Shown: in pieces, positions 24,584 through 33,852 of the stretch
How positions within the stretch are numbered: position 1 is the stretch's first letter
How the letters are laid out: each line of letters begins with the position of its first letter
Assembly (NCBI RefSeq): GCF_004366595.1
Contig: NZ_SORE01000035.1
Coordinates: forward strand, 1 to 58,615
From: Paraburkholderia rhizosphaerae
GTDB taxonomy: Bacteria > Pseudomonadota > Gammaproteobacteria > Burkholderiales > Burkholderiaceae
DNA: 58,615 nt
Direction: 5' to 3'
Notes under the pieces: model-generated
Seen by the model: the letters and a program-made list of their open reading frames with translations, nothing else
Told to the model about the DNA's origin: nothing
The model's database searches: none
Position numbers and translations under genes: made by a program

Positions 24584-26512
24584 TCAGCGGGTGGGGTTCA
24601 TGCGGAAGTACGCGTCGAGCAGCGACGACTTGTAGACGACGCCGGTCAGTTTCGGTCTGGCGAGGCTTTCGATGACCGGCAGCCGCTCGCCCTGATGGGC
24701 AAGAAAGTGCTGCAGTGCGACGCCCAGCGTCATATCGGGTGTCAGCACGTCGAAGTGCGGCTGCAGGTAGTCCGCCGCGGTGCGGGTCGACGTGTCGCGC
24801 CGGTCGATCAGATCCGACGTGATGTCCTTCAACGCGACCACGCCGAGAAAGCAGCCGGTTTCATCGGTCACGTACAGGTACTTGACCGGATACTCGAGGA
24901 ACACGCGCGTCATATCCTGAACCGTCGCGTTCGGCGGCACGACCGTCTGCGGCGGGCGGATCAGCTCGCGCATCTGCGTCGAGCGCGCGCGCATGCGTTC
25001 CTGTTCCTCGCGGTTGCGATGCAGCGTAATGTCGTACATCGACGTCTTGCCGATCGCGCGCGCGACAAAATACGCGACCACGCACGACAGCATCAGCGGC
25101 AGCACGACCTGATAGCTGAGCGTCATTTCGAAGATCAGCATGATCGCCATCAACGGCGCCTGGGTCGCGCCCGCGAGGAACGCCCCCATGCCGACCATCG
25201 CATACGCATAGGCGCCGGAAATGCCGTTCGGCCACAGCGTATGCATGCCGAGGCCGTACAGGCAGCCGAGCACCGCGCCGACGAATAGCGTCGGCGTAAA
25301 CACGCCGCCGATCGCGCCGGAGCCGACGGTCGCCGCGGTCGCGATGATCTTGAACACGAGCACCATCACCAGCGCGGTCCAGGTCCACGGCGAGTGCAGG
25401 ATCGAGTTGACGACGCTATAGCCGTTGCCCCACACCTCAGGCGTCCACACCGAAATGACGCCAACCACGAGACCGCCGAGCGCGAGCCGGAACGGCAACG
25501 GCACCTTGATGCGCCGGAAGGTGTTCTTCGACAGCTCGATAAGGCGCAGGAATTGCGGCGCGACAGCGCCGCACAGCAAGCCGAGCCCGACGAACAGCAG
25601 CACTTCGACGCCGGCGATTGCCGGGAAGGCCGGCATTTCGTACGGCGCCTTGTAGCCGGCGAACTCGCGCATCGTGATGTTCGCGACCACCGACGCGACG
25701 ACGACCGGGCCGAAGGTTTCCATTGCAATCGAGCCGAGCACGATTTCGGTGACGAAGAACGCACCGGCGATCGGCGCGCTGTACGCGGACGTAATGCCCG
25801 CCGCCGCGCCGCACGCAACCAGCAGACGCAGCCGCGGCGGATCGAAGTTGATCACGCGGCCGATCAGCGACCCGCACAACGCGGCCAGCTGCACCATCGG
25901 CCCTTCGCGGCCGATCGAGCCGCCGCTCGAAATCGAGAACAGCGACGACACGGTGCGCCAAAGGCTCGCCTGCACCGGCACGATGCCATCGCCGATCACG
26001 ACCGCTTCCATGTAATCGGTGCTGGCCTTCTTGTCCTGACCGCGGCGCGCAAGCACCAGCATCACGCCGGCGATCAGGCCGCCCGCGGCCGGCAGCCAGA
26101 TGCGCGTGGTCCACGGCAGACCGCGCGCCATTTCGACGAAGCTGCCTTCGGTGCCGGCAAAGGTACGCTGCAGCAACGCGATGCCTTCGCGAAACGCGGC
26201 CGTCGCGAGTGCGCCCGCGATACCGACGATCACCGACCAGACGAGCATCGTATGCGCGTCGGACAGCCGGAAGAGTCGTGCGGCGCGAGTGCGCAGCCTC
26301 AGCAGGAACGAGAGCACGGCGTACGTGGTGGGTTCGTGGGTATCGCGCGCAAGGATAGCATCGTGCGGCGCCGGCGCGGCATCGTCCGTGGACACAGGAC
26401 GCGCTGTGCGACCGGGCGGCGCATCGCGATCCGCGTCGGTGCTCGCATCGGTACGGGTCGATGCGCCGGGTGTGATGTCGTTGCTGTTGTCGGGCTGCGA
26501 GCGTTCGGTCAT
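24584..26512 (-). CDS. ClC-family chloride channel/antiporter with CBS domains
   Basis: This 642-residue protein has a disordered, polar N-terminal 75 residues and then the ClC membrane core. The selectivity motif GGSIGREGP keeps the gating Glu, and GAFLAGATQAPLMAIMLIFE and similar inner-helix motifs are present. The last 130 residues form a CBS pair (VQDMTRVFLEYPVKYLYVTD onwards), which in ClC proteins binds nucleotides. It would exchange chloride or another anion at the inner membrane. ATG 26512 is chosen because the 19 upstream codons overlap the GST gene. Only 11 bp separate it from the GST stop at 26524, so the two form an operon. Confidence 0.92.
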   Translation of the reverse strand: MTERSQPDNSNDITPGASTRTDASTDADRDAPPGRTARPVSTDDAAPAPHDAILARDTHEPTTYAVLSFLLRLRTRAARLFRLSDAHTMLVWSVIVGIAGALATAAFREGIALLQRTFAGTEGSFVEMARGLPWTTRIWLPAAGGLIAGVMLVLARRGQDKKASTDYMEAVVIGDGIVPVQASLWRTVSSLFSISSGGSIGREGPMVQLAALCGSLIGRVINFDPPRLRLLVACGAAAGITSAYSAPIAGAFFVTEIVLGSIAMETFGPVVVASVVANITMREFAGYKAPYEMPAFPAIAGVEVLLFVGLGLLCGAVAPQFLRLIELSKNTFRRIKVPLPFRLALGGLVVGVISVWTPEVWGNGYSVVNSILHSPWTWTALVMVLVFKIIATAATVGSGAIGGVFTPTLFVGAVLGCLYGLGMHTLWPNGISGAYAYAMVGMGAFLAGATQAPLMAIMLIFEMTLSYQVVLPLMLSCVVAYFVARAIGKTSMYDITLHRNREEQERMRARSTQMRELIRPPQTVVPPNATVQDMTRVFLEYPVKYLYVTDETGCFLGVVALKDITSDLIDRRDTSTRTAADYLQPHFDVLTPDMTLGVALQHFLAHQGERLPVIESLARPKLTGVVYKSSLLDAYFRMNPTR

Positions 26513-26523
26513 CGGTGTAAGCG

Positions 26524-27261
26524 TTAGCGGGTGTCCTTGTCGAGTTCCGGGTAGTGCCGGAACACACACGATTCGTTATGCGCAATGCGCCGGTCGGACT
26601 CGAGATACGCGGCGATCCGCGGCCGTTCGAGCACCGCGTCGTGCAACGCGGCCAAACGCGGATAGCGCTTCGGAAACGTCTTCATCGCGCGCGGAAACGC
26701 GTAGTACAGACCGTCGATCAGCTGGAACATCGAAAGGTCGACGTAAGTCAGCGCGTCGCTGACCAGGTATGCGTCGCCAGCCGGGTTCTGCTTCATCACA
26801 CGTTCGAAGTAGCCCATGAACTTCGGGATGCGGTGCTCGATGAAGTCGGTCGCGCGTACCTTCGCCGCGTCTTTCTGATCCTCGTAGTACAGGTTGCTCG
26901 CGAGCGGATGGTGCGTATCGTGCGCTTCGGTCACCATGTCCGCGATCGTCAGCTGCAGCCCGTTCACCACATAGCGCAAGCTGTCGACGCCCGGCACGAG
27001 GCCATGCCGCGGCCCGAGATAGAGCAGGATGTTCGCGGTTTGCGCGATCAGCAGGTCGCCGTCTTTCAGGAACGGCGGCGCGAAGGGCGGATAGGGCTCG
27101 GACTTGCTGTCCATCGTCGCCATCATCGCGCCGGTGCCGAGTCCGTCATGCTCGTCGCCACGCGCGACTTCGATGTATTCGGCGCCGGCTTCCTCGAGCG
27201 CGAGCCGCACGAATTCGCCGCGTCCTTGCAAACCGTCCCAGTAGTAGAGCTCGTAAGTCAT
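26524..27261 (-). CDS. Glutathione S-transferase family protein
   Basis: This 245-residue protein has a thioredoxin-like N-terminal domain opening MTYELYYWDGLQGRGEFVRL with the early Tyr residues, then the cis-Pro region. An all-helical C-terminal domain follows (TYVDLSMFQLIDGLYYAFPR). The G.G..E start resembles sigma/alpha-like bacterial GSTs, which conjugate glutathione to electrophiles. It is upstream of, and probably co-transcribed with, the ClC gene. A functional link between the two is not obvious. Confidence 0.88.
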   Translation of the reverse strand: MTYELYYWDGLQGRGEFVRLALEEAGAEYIEVARGDEHDGLGTGAMMATMDSKSEPYPPFAPPFLKDGDLLIAQTANILLYLGPRHGLVPGVDSLRYVVNGLQLTIADMVTEAHDTHHPLASNLYYEDQKDAAKVRATDFIEHRIPKFMGYFERVMKQNPAGDAYLVSDALTYVDLSMFQLIDGLYYAFPRAMKTFPKRYPRLAALHDAVLERPRIAAYLESDRRIAHNESCVFRHYPELDKDTR

Positions 27262-27390
27262 CGAGCGATCCTCATTCAGGGGTTACCTGGGCCACGCGTC
27301 GCGGATGCGTCGCGTACATGCCGAGTATGCGCGACGGCACATGCATGTTGCGGACCTGAATGGGCTGCGCGCCGCCACGGCGTGGCCGGC

Positions 27391-28494
27391 TTACCCGAAC
27401 AGCCGCTGCACTGCCCACGTGATCCCGAGACCGCCAACGAACAGCCACGCATACAGCACGAGACCCGTCAGCAACGCACGAGGACCGGCTTCGCGAATTT
27501 GCGCAACCCGCGTTTCCATGCCGAGCGCGGTCATCGCCATCGTCAGCGCGAACGTGTCGAGCAGGTTTAGCGTATGCGTCGCGGCGGCCGGCAGCACGTG
27601 CACCGAGTTCAGACCGACGCACAGCAGAAAGCCGAGTGCGAACCACGGCACCGCAAGCTTGCGCGGTGCGGTGCGATGGGCGCCGCTGTGTGCATCGCGG
27701 TGTGCGCCGGCCGCCGCGGCGGCGTTCAGCGCCGAGCGGTTGACCCACACGCCGACCGCGAGCAGCACCGGCACGAGCAGCATCACGCGCGTCATCTTGA
27801 CGATCGTCGCGATATGCGTCGCTTCGGGGCTCACGTTGCTCGCCGCGCCGACTACCTGCGCGACTTCATGAATCGTGCCACCGAAGAACAGGCCCGCACC
27901 GACTGTATCGAGATGCAGCCAGCCGGCGCGCACCAGCGCCGGGTACAGAAACATCGACAGCGTGCCGAACAGCACGACGCTGCCAACTGCCATCGCGCTC
28001 TTATGCGGCTTCGACTGCAGCGTCGATTCGAACGCAAGCACTGCGGCAGCGCCGCAGATGGCGCTGCCCGCGGCGGTAAGCAGCGCCGTGTCGCGATCGA
28101 GCTTCATCAGCTTGATGCCGGCCCACGTGCCGAGCACGAGTGTGCTGACGACGATCAGCAGCGATTCGGCCAGCCCCGGCAGACCGACTTGCGCGATTTC
28201 CTGCAAGCTCACACGCAGACCGAAGAACGCGACCGCGATGCGCAGCAGCTTGCGTGCCGAAAAATTCACGCCTGCTGCCCAACTGGCGGGCATGCCGTCG
28301 CGCAGTACGTTGCCGTAGATTGCGCCGGCGACGATGCCGACAATCAGCGGACTCAGGCCGAGCGCGGCGACGCTCGGCAGTGACGCGATGCTCGTGACGG
28401 CGCCGGCGAACAGCGCGACGAACAGGATGCCGTTGATCTGGCCGCGGGTCGAAGGCGCGGCGGCCGGAGCGGCATGAAGGGGGACGGTAGACAT
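27391..28494 (-). CDS. yeiH: YeiH-family putative sulfate exporter
   Basis: This 367-residue integral membrane protein of the UPF0324/YeiH family has about ten hydrophobic helices. The conserved blocks VNFSARKLLRIAVAFFGLRV, TAAGSAICGAAAVLAFES and FGGTIHEVAQVVGAASNVS are seen. A hydrophilic Ala/His loop near 270-295 precedes the last three helices. Homologues near sulfonate or cysteine genes have been called sulfate exporters, so the function is tentative. It is divergent from a LysR regulator, as in the E. coli yeiE-yeiH pair. Confidence 0.88.
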   Translation of the reverse strand: MSTVPLHAAPAAAPSTRGQINGILFVALFAGAVTSIASLPSVAALGLSPLIVGIVAGAIYGNVLRDGMPASWAAGVNFSARKLLRIAVAFFGLRVSLQEIAQVGLPGLAESLLIVVSTLVLGTWAGIKLMKLDRDTALLTAAGSAICGAAAVLAFESTLQSKPHKSAMAVGSVVLFGTLSMFLYPALVRAGWLHLDTVGAGLFFGGTIHEVAQVVGAASNVSPEATHIATIVKMTRVMLLVPVLLAVGVWVNRSALNAAAAAGAHRDAHSGAHRTAPRKLAVPWFALGFLLCVGLNSVHVLPAAATHTLNLLDTFALTMAMTALGMETRVAQIREAGPRALLTGLVLYAWLFVGGLGITWAVQRLFG

Positions 28495-28550
28495 ATCACG
28501 ACCTGCAAGGATGGAAGCTCAACGAGCTCTGAGCAATGGCCCAATCCTAA

Positions 28551-28620
28551 TTTGAATATATCGATATGAAAAATCGTGATTTGTCACGTAAAATATTGGC
28601 TGAACCGATATTTCTTCCCA
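28551..28620. promoter_or_regulatory. Candidate LysR-binding region between yeiH and its regulator
   Basis: This AT-rich stretch, unlike the GC-rich surroundings, contains ATATCGAT-AT (28558-28567, perfect palindrome). It also contains ATATTGG-ctgaa-CCGATAT (28593-28611), an imperfect dyad of the T-N11-A kind, directly before the regulator's ATG. Autoregulation and divergent control by the LysR protein are likely. Confidence 0.5.
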
Positions 28621-29505
28621 ATGACCCCCGATCAGCTTATAACTTTCGCCGCCGTCGCCGAGCACCGCAACATCAGCCGCGCGTCGGTTGCGCTCCATCT
28701 GTCGCAGCCGGCGGTGTCCGGCCAGCTGCGGCAGTTACAGGACGAATTCGGCGAGCCGTTGTATCTGCGCGACGGGCGCGGCGTGCGTCTGACGCCGGCC
28801 GGCGAGCAACTGGCGAATTACGCGGCGCGGCTGCGCGATACGTGGCGCCAGGCGCACGCATACCGTGACGCGCTGCGCGGCATGGAGCGCGGCACGCTGC
28901 GCATCGGCGCCAGCACGACGCCGGCGAGTTACCTGCTGCCGTATCTGATTGCCACGTTCCAGAAACGCTACCCGGACGTCACGCTGCATACGGCGGGCGG
29001 CAATACGTCGGAAATCGTCGGCGGCCTCGGCTCGCTCGATATCGCGTTGATCGAAGGCGTCGCCGGCCCGGATCTGCCGCCGGATACCGCCGTCCATGCA
29101 TGGCGCGAGGACGAGATCGTTGCGATCATGCCGCGCACGCATCCGCTCGCGGCGCGCGGCTGCGAGCGCGGCGTGTCGCTCGCGCAGCTCAGCGCCGAGC
29201 CGCTGGTGTTGCGCGAGGCGGGCTCGGGCGTGCGGCAACTGGTCGAGCGCGCGTTTGCGGATGCCGGTTCGCCGATGCGCGTGGTGCTTGAAATTGCCGG
29301 CGTCGAAGGCGTGAAGGAGGCGGTGCGCGCGGGAATGGGTATCGGCTTCGTGTCGGCGATGTCGATGCGTCACGAGAACGACGCGCTGTGTCGTTGCTCA
29401 TTCATCCCGCAGCTCGCACGTCGCTTTTCGATTCTCGTGCCGCACGCGAGCGCGCCGTCGCGGCTGGTTGGCGGTTTTCTCGCGCTGTGTCTCGCGCAGG
29501 CCTGA
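28621..29505 (+). CDS. LysR-family regulator (YeiE-like)
   Basis: This 294-residue LysR regulator has its winged helix-turn-helix in residues 1-60 (MTPDQLITFAAVAEHRNISR then ASVALHLSQPAVSGQLRQLQ) and a periplasmic-binding-like effector domain. ATG 28621 is preferred to 28576 because the extra residues precede the canonical start. Divergent pairing with yeiH repeats the E. coli yeiE-yeiH arrangement, where YeiE acts in sulfite or iron-related control. The inducer here is unknown. Confidence 0.9.
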   Translation: MTPDQLITFAAVAEHRNISRASVALHLSQPAVSGQLRQLQDEFGEPLYLRDGRGVRLTPAGEQLANYAARLRDTWRQAHAYRDALRGMERGTLRIGASTTPASYLLPYLIATFQKRYPDVTLHTAGGNTSEIVGGLGSLDIALIEGVAGPDLPPDTAVHAWREDEIVAIMPRTHPLAARGCERGVSLAQLSAEPLVLREAGSGVRQLVERAFADAGSPMRVVLEIAGVEGVKEAVRAGMGIGFVSAMSMRHENDALCRCSFIPQLARRFSILVPHASAPSRLVGGFLALCLAQA

Positions 29506-29835
29506 GCCGTTGCGATGTGGCGCGGTCTGAGCGATCGAAGCGCCGCCGGCCGCACGGGTGGCTTTGACCCGGCGGAGCATCGGCACTGCTTTATGGCGTG
29601 GTTCGATGTCGGCGTTTTGGCGCACCAGGCTCGCCTGCGGCATCCTACGTGTTCTTGAGCGCATCCGCCGTCACAATGGTTTCGATGACGCTCGTTGTCA
29701 CACTGCGGCCTCGCGCACTCTCTCGTTCGCCGCCGCCGATGTCATGAGTTTTCGTGAAATTTCAATCGATGGTCAAGCGGCCGCCGGCCGCGCGTCATTC
29801 AATCCCCGCGCTGGAAGACGGGTTTCCCGGAGCCA
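29506..29835. other. Gene-free interval
   Basis: I see no gene, repeat or clear promoter in these 330 bases. Short frames on both strands are chance. Confidence 0.3.
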
Positions 29836-30810
29836 ATGCCGATGAACAGCAGGATCGTCGTATACAAACCGGTGCCGGACGATGTGCTTGCGTATCTGCG
29901 CGAGCACGCCGAGGTCGTTGAAGTCGATGGGGCGAACCACGACGCGTTCGTCGCCGCGCTGAAGGACGCCGACGGCGCGATCGGGTCGACTGTCAGGATC
30001 ACGCCTGCGATGCTCGACGGCGCATCGCGTCTGAAGGCGCTGTCGACGATCTCGGTCGGTTACGACGCGTTCGACGTGGCCGATCTGACGCGGCGTCGCA
30101 TCGTGCTCGCGCATACGCCGGATGTGCTGACGGAGTCGACCGCGGATACCGTGTTCGCGCTGATTCTCGCGACCGCGCGTCGCGTCGTCGAACTGGCCGA
30201 CTGGGTGAAGGCCGGGCAGTGGACGCATAGCGTCGGGCCCGCGCAGTTCGGCGTCGACGTGCAGGGCAAGACGCTCGGTATCGTCGGGTTGGGGCGCATT
30301 GGCGCAGCCGTTGCGCGCCGCGCGGCGCACGGCTTCAACATGAACGTGCTCTATACGAACCGCTCGGCGAATCCGGACGCGGAGCGTCAATATGGCGCGC
30401 GGCGTGTCGCGTTGCCTGCGCTGCTCGAAGCGTCGGATTTCGTCTGTCTGCAAATGCCGCTTTCAGACGAGACCCGTCATATGATCGGCGCGCCGGAACT
30501 CAACGCGATGAAGAAAAGCGCCATTCTGATCAATGCGGCGCGCGGACCGGTCGTCGATGAAGCCGCGCTCGTCGACGCGTTGCGAGCCGGGACGATTCTC
30601 GCCGCCGGCCTCGATGTGTTCGAACAGGAGCCGCTTGCCGCGAATTCTCCACTGCTCGCGATGCGCAACGTGGTCGCGCTGCCCCACATCGGCTCGGCAA
30701 CGCACGAAACAAGGCACGCGATGGCGCGTTGCGCGGCGGAGAACCTGATCGGCGCATTGCAGCGCACGCTCGCGCGCAATATCGTCAACCGCGAGGTGCT
30801 GGTGGGATGA
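29836..30810 (+). CDS. D-isomer 2-hydroxyacid dehydrogenase (glyoxylate/2-ketogluconate reductase-like)
   Basis: This 324-residue enzyme would reduce 2-keto acids such as glyoxylate, hydroxypyruvate or 2-ketogluconate with NAD(P)H. The Rossmann motif is GLGRIGAAVARRA (about 150-163). The catalytic triad is present: Arg in INAARGPVVDEAAL, Glu in GLDVFEQEP and His in ALPHIGSAT. An Arg after the second strand (TNRSANPDAE) suggests NADPH. The length and layout fit GhrB/TkrA-like enzymes. The gene is monocistronic here. Either of two close ATGs (29836, 29842) can serve. Confidence 0.9.
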   Translation: MPMNSRIVVYKPVPDDVLAYLREHAEVVEVDGANHDAFVAALKDADGAIGSTVRITPAMLDGASRLKALSTISVGYDAFDVADLTRRRIVLAHTPDVLTESTADTVFALILATARRVVELADWVKAGQWTHSVGPAQFGVDVQGKTLGIVGLGRIGAAVARRAAHGFNMNVLYTNRSANPDAERQYGARRVALPALLEASDFVCLQMPLSDETRHMIGAPELNAMKKSAILINAARGPVVDEAALVDALRAGTILAAGLDVFEQEPLAANSPLLAMRNVVALPHIGSATHETRHAMARCAAENLIGALQRTLARNIVNREVLVG

Positions 30811-31110
30811 GCTTGGCATCCGGTCCGGTGTCCGATGTGCTGCTCGCGAGGGGCCGCGCATCACGATGATTGTCCGGCCGGCACGCACCAGCGGTTATCG
30901 CGCGGTTCCGGTTTTAGCGTGAGCGGATTGCGAGCGGCAGCAATACAGCCGCGCTCGACCGCCTGGTGCCCGGCGACTTGACCGCGCGCGCGTCGATTTC
31001 GCGCTGATCTGCGATCATTCGGGCTGCGGCGCGCGACCGGCACGCGCCAACCGTTCTGGCGTCATTCGTGCGCCAGCCGGCGCCAAACCCCGACTTTCAT
31101 AAGGAAACTC
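30811..31110. other. Gene-free interval
   Basis: These 300 bases hold no supported gene. They must contain the promoter of the downstream membrane protein, which I cannot pin down. Confidence 0.3.
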
Positions 31111-31941
31111 ATGCCCGTTGCACCGTTTACGCTCGCCTGCCTGATTGTCGCGACGCTGTTTATGGCCGCGTTGCCGATCGTTCTCTATCTCCGGGTGCGC
31201 AAGCCGCTCGGTCTCGACCGGCGCCCGGCGATTCTCGGCATCGGCGTATTCGCACTGTTTGCGATGCTGATCGAGCGTGGCTTGAACGACTTGCTGCTAA
31301 GGGTGAATCCGACGCTTGCCGGCTGGCTGACCCATCCCACGGTCTTCGTGATTGTCGGCGTCTTGTCGATCGGCATCTGTCAGGAGGTCGGGCGTTTTCT
31401 CGCGATGCGTTGGCTATTCGCGCGCAGGTCCGCGAAGGAAAGCGCCACGGGGGCGTCGACGCGCGACCCGGTCGCGCTCGCTTACGGCCTGGGCCAGGGC
31501 GGCGCCGAACTGTGGTTCACCGGCGTGCTGGTGCAGGTGCAGTGGATCGTGTTCGCATGGCTCGAGAACGAGGGCAAGCTCGGCAACGCGCTGTCCGGGT
31601 TGCCGATCGATGCGCTGATGCGAATTCATCTGCTGGTGGTGAGTCTGACGCCGGCCGCCGCGGGCGTGTTTATCCTCGAGCGCGGCGCGGCACTGGTATT
31701 TCAGATCGGCTTGTCGGTGCTGATGTGGCGCGGCGTGCGCGCCGGTTCGGTCGCGGTGTTGCCGCTCGCGATCGCCGCGCATGCGCTGCTCGAAGTGCCG
31801 GCTGCGTTGTCGCAAACGCAGGCGCTGCCGCTGGTGGTTGTCGATACGATCTATGTGCTGATTGCGGTGCCGCTCGCGATTGGTCTCATCCGGCTGTTTC
31901 GCCGCGAGGCGCAGACGATGTCTGCCGCGCAGGTGGGCTAG
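31111..31941 (+). CDS. YhfC-family intramembrane protein
   Basis: This 276-residue polytopic protein has about seven hydrophobic helices. Polar motifs inside them match the YhfC family of putative intramembrane metalloproteases: ICQEVGRFLAMRWLF, YGLGQGGAELWFTG and AAHALLEVPAAL. The Glu/His residues would be metal ligands, as in related CPBP-type proteases. The substrate is unknown. The gene is followed 39 bp later by a small co-directional gene, probably in one operon. Confidence 0.75.
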   Translation: MPVAPFTLACLIVATLFMAALPIVLYLRVRKPLGLDRRPAILGIGVFALFAMLIERGLNDLLLRVNPTLAGWLTHPTVFVIVGVLSIGICQEVGRFLAMRWLFARRSAKESATGASTRDPVALAYGLGQGGAELWFTGVLVQVQWIVFAWLENEGKLGNALSGLPIDALMRIHLLVVSLTPAAAGVFILERGAALVFQIGLSVLMWRGVRAGSVAVLPLAIAAHALLEVPAALSQTQALPLVVVDTIYVLIAVPLAIGLIRLFRREAQTMSAAQVG

Positions 31942-31980
31942 GCACCGCATCACGCCGTTTCTCAATCATTCCGTTACGAC

Positions 31981-32346
31981 ATGGACTACCAATACGAGTG
32001 CGCAAGCGCGGAAATCGAACAACTGGCGCGCGTGATCAGCGATCTGTTTCCCGAGCAGACGCGTTTTGCCGAGCAGCCCGCGGAAGAAGGGCGTGCGCCG
32101 GTTCTTGCGGTGCAGTGGGTCGCGATGCGCTTCGGGGCGACGGCGCGCCGGATCACGATGAGCATCGTAATCGCGCCGGCTGCATTCGCGCGTTACCGCG
32201 CGTTGCCACCGCGCGCGCGAGCACGCAGCTTCGCGGTGTTGTGCGCGTATGTCGAAGCGTCGCTCGGCTCGCTTGAAGAGCAGTATGCGAACGGCGAGGC
32301 CGTGCCGCGCGAAGTTACGGTCGAACTGGGCGACGAGTTTGCCTGA
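31981..32346 (+). CDS. Small Burkholderia-type conserved protein
   Basis: This 121-residue cytosolic protein starts MDYQYECASAEIEQLARVIS. It has a beta stretch (VLAVQWVAMRFGATARRITM) followed by a helical half. It is reminiscent of small DUF3022-type proteins of Burkholderia, but I am not sure. It follows the YhfC-type gene closely. Its stop codon lies inside a 13-bp tandem repeat (32337-32375). Confidence 0.6.
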   Translation: MDYQYECASAEIEQLARVISDLFPEQTRFAEQPAEEGRAPVLAVQWVAMRFGATARRITMSIVIAPAAFARYRALPPRARARSFAVLCAYVEASLGSLEEQYANGEAVPREVTVELGDEFA

Positions 32347-32375
32347 GGTGTTTGCCTGAAATGTTTGCCTGAAGT
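32337..32375 (+). repeat. 13-bp direct repeat, three copies
   Basis: Three head-to-tail units (gtttgcctgaggt, gtttgcctgaaat, gtttgcctgaagt) overlap the 3' end of the preceding gene. Each unit contains TGA, and the first supplies the stop codon. The period equals that of two other tandem arrays in this window. Confidence 0.85.
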
Positions 32376-32418
32376 GCCGCGCGCGGCGCGCTGAGCGCTG
32401 TGCGTACTCAGGCTAAAG

Positions 32419-32856
32419 CTAAGGCGCGCTCCGATAGACCTTCGCGAAGCGCGCGGCCTGCACGACGCCGTAATCGCCAGGCGCGTATTGCATCACCCAG
32501 TCGCCGGCCGTGCCGTGCAGTACGTCCCCGCCCGCCGCGGTGCGGGCGAGCGAGAACGCGTCATTCATTTGCTTCGCGAGCACGACTGCCGGTCGATTGC
32601 GATACGCGCCATGCGTGCCGTGCGGCATCGACGCATCCACCGGCGCGTATTTCGCGTCGAAGCGGCCGCGCGACACGACCCAGCGTTCGCCCGTGGCACC
32701 GGTGATCAGCGCGTCGCCCGCTTGATAGCGATTCGGTCCTTCGAGACTCATCAACGCGCCGTCGCCGCCGGCGAATTCGACAGTAACCGTCTCGTCTTTC
32801 ACGACGCGTTGCGCGAGCGGGTCGGTGCGTAAATCGAGGTTTTTCAGTTCGATCAT
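32419..32856 (-). CDS. PGDYG-domain protein
   Basis: This 145-residue protein ends with the motif that names the family, YAPGDYGVV, preceded by GDVLHGTAGDWVMQ. An N-terminal beta-rich half contains YQAGDALITGATGERWVVSR, which repeats the same 'GD.L..G..G..WVV/M' pattern, so the fold may be an internal duplication. It is soluble and has no signal peptide. The function of the family is unknown. It converges on the preceding operon. Confidence 0.8.
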   Translation of the reverse strand: MIELKNLDLRTDPLAQRVVKDETVTVEFAGGDGALMSLEGPNRYQAGDALITGATGERWVVSRGRFDAKYAPVDASMPHGTHGAYRNRPAVVLAKQMNDAFSLARTAAGGDVLHGTAGDWVMQYAPGDYGVVQAARFAKVYRSAP

Positions 32857-32958
32857 GACAGGCGTTCCAGCGGAGTAGGCAAGGGCGCCGGCGTCGCGAA
32901 CAGCACGCCGCGGCAGGACCGGAATGATGCCAGATTACGGCGCATGGACCGCCTGAAA

Positions 32959-32990
32959 CGTAAAACGCCTGCCGTTCGAGGCAGGCGTTC
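32959..32990 (-). terminator. Terminator for the Spy/CpxP-like gene
   Basis: On the minus strand AACGCCTGCC-tcgaac-GGCAGGCGTT forms a 10-bp stem followed by TTACGTTT. It lies 60 bp past the stop at 33052. Confidence 0.75.
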
Positions 32991-33051
32991 GGTGTGGCGC
33001 GGCGCGCGGCGGTGATGTCCCGCACGCCTGCGCGATGTGCGGTGGCCCGCG

Positions 33052-33561
33052 TTAAGGCTTGACCGTCGAATCGTTCGACGGCGCGGCCTTCTTGCCGCTG
33101 CTTCGCGAACGATGGCCACCTTGCGGCGGCGCTTCGCGGAATGTCACGTCGGCAAGCTTCTTCTGTTCAGCCGGCATGCTGTCGTACAGCGGCTGGAATG
33201 CATCGACCAGCTTCTTCGTACCATCCGCGTGGGCCTGTGCGATCTCCGCGTATTGCTTCATGTCGTCGAGCGCGGAGATGTTCTTGTTTGCGTGGCGTTG
33301 TTCGAAGAGCTCCGACATCGTCGCACCGTTGCCGCGCATCACGTCAGCGAACGCATTCCATTGCGTTTCCTGTTGTGGTGTGATCTTGAGTGCCTGATGC
33401 AGATAGGCAATGCGCTGTTCGACACGCTCTTCGCGGCGAGCAGACTTGTCCGCGCCGGACGCGGCCGACATGGCGGGCGCAGCGGACGGCGCCGCGGTTT
33501 GCGCGAATGCGCCGCCACTGATCGAGAGTGCTGAAACGAGCAAAACGAGCGTTTTTTTCAT
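33052..33561 (-). CDS. Periplasmic Spy/CpxP-family LTXXQ protein
   Basis: This 169-residue protein has a signal peptide (MKKTLVLLVSALSISGGAFA, cut about residue 20) and an Ala/Ser-rich start. A helical domain carries the LTxxQ signature as LKITPQQETQWNAFADVMRG; a second, weaker helix bundle follows. The tail is basic and low complexity (RSRSSGKKAA). Spy and CpxP proteins act as periplasmic chaperones or stress sensors. ATG 33561 is chosen because it begins the signal peptide; the frame continues to 33720 without support. It has its own terminator. Confidence 0.85.
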   Translation of the reverse strand: MKKTLVLLVSALSISGGAFAQTAAPSAAPAMSAASGADKSARREERVEQRIAYLHQALKITPQQETQWNAFADVMRGNGATMSELFEQRHANKNISALDDMKQYAEIAQAHADGTKKLVDAFQPLYDSMPAEQKKLADVTFREAPPQGGHRSRSSGKKAAPSNDSTVKP

Positions 33562-33852
33562 CGAGACTCCTGACATCTGTTGGTATCGGGGTATGGCGGG
33601 AAAATGTAATCCGGAGGCGAAATCGCGCAACGGGCTGCGCGGTGTGTGAGCGCGCCGCAGCCGTTGAATTGGGTTGAATTTCGCGAGAGCCCCGCGATTA
33701 GCCACGCGTATTAATACCACGATATCGCTGCAGTGCGACGCGATTGCGACAACTGCTTACAACCGAAACGAACGGTAAGTGCGCGCGAATGCAATCGTCA
33801 GCTTGCGGCGTGCGAACACGCGCACGACTGCTAGCGGCGCGCATGTCACGCG

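Noticed and set aside
31068..32276. 402-aa plus-strand frame overlapping the YhfC-type gene
   Set aside because: Off-frame reading of two real genes; Arg-rich, no hydrophobic segments.
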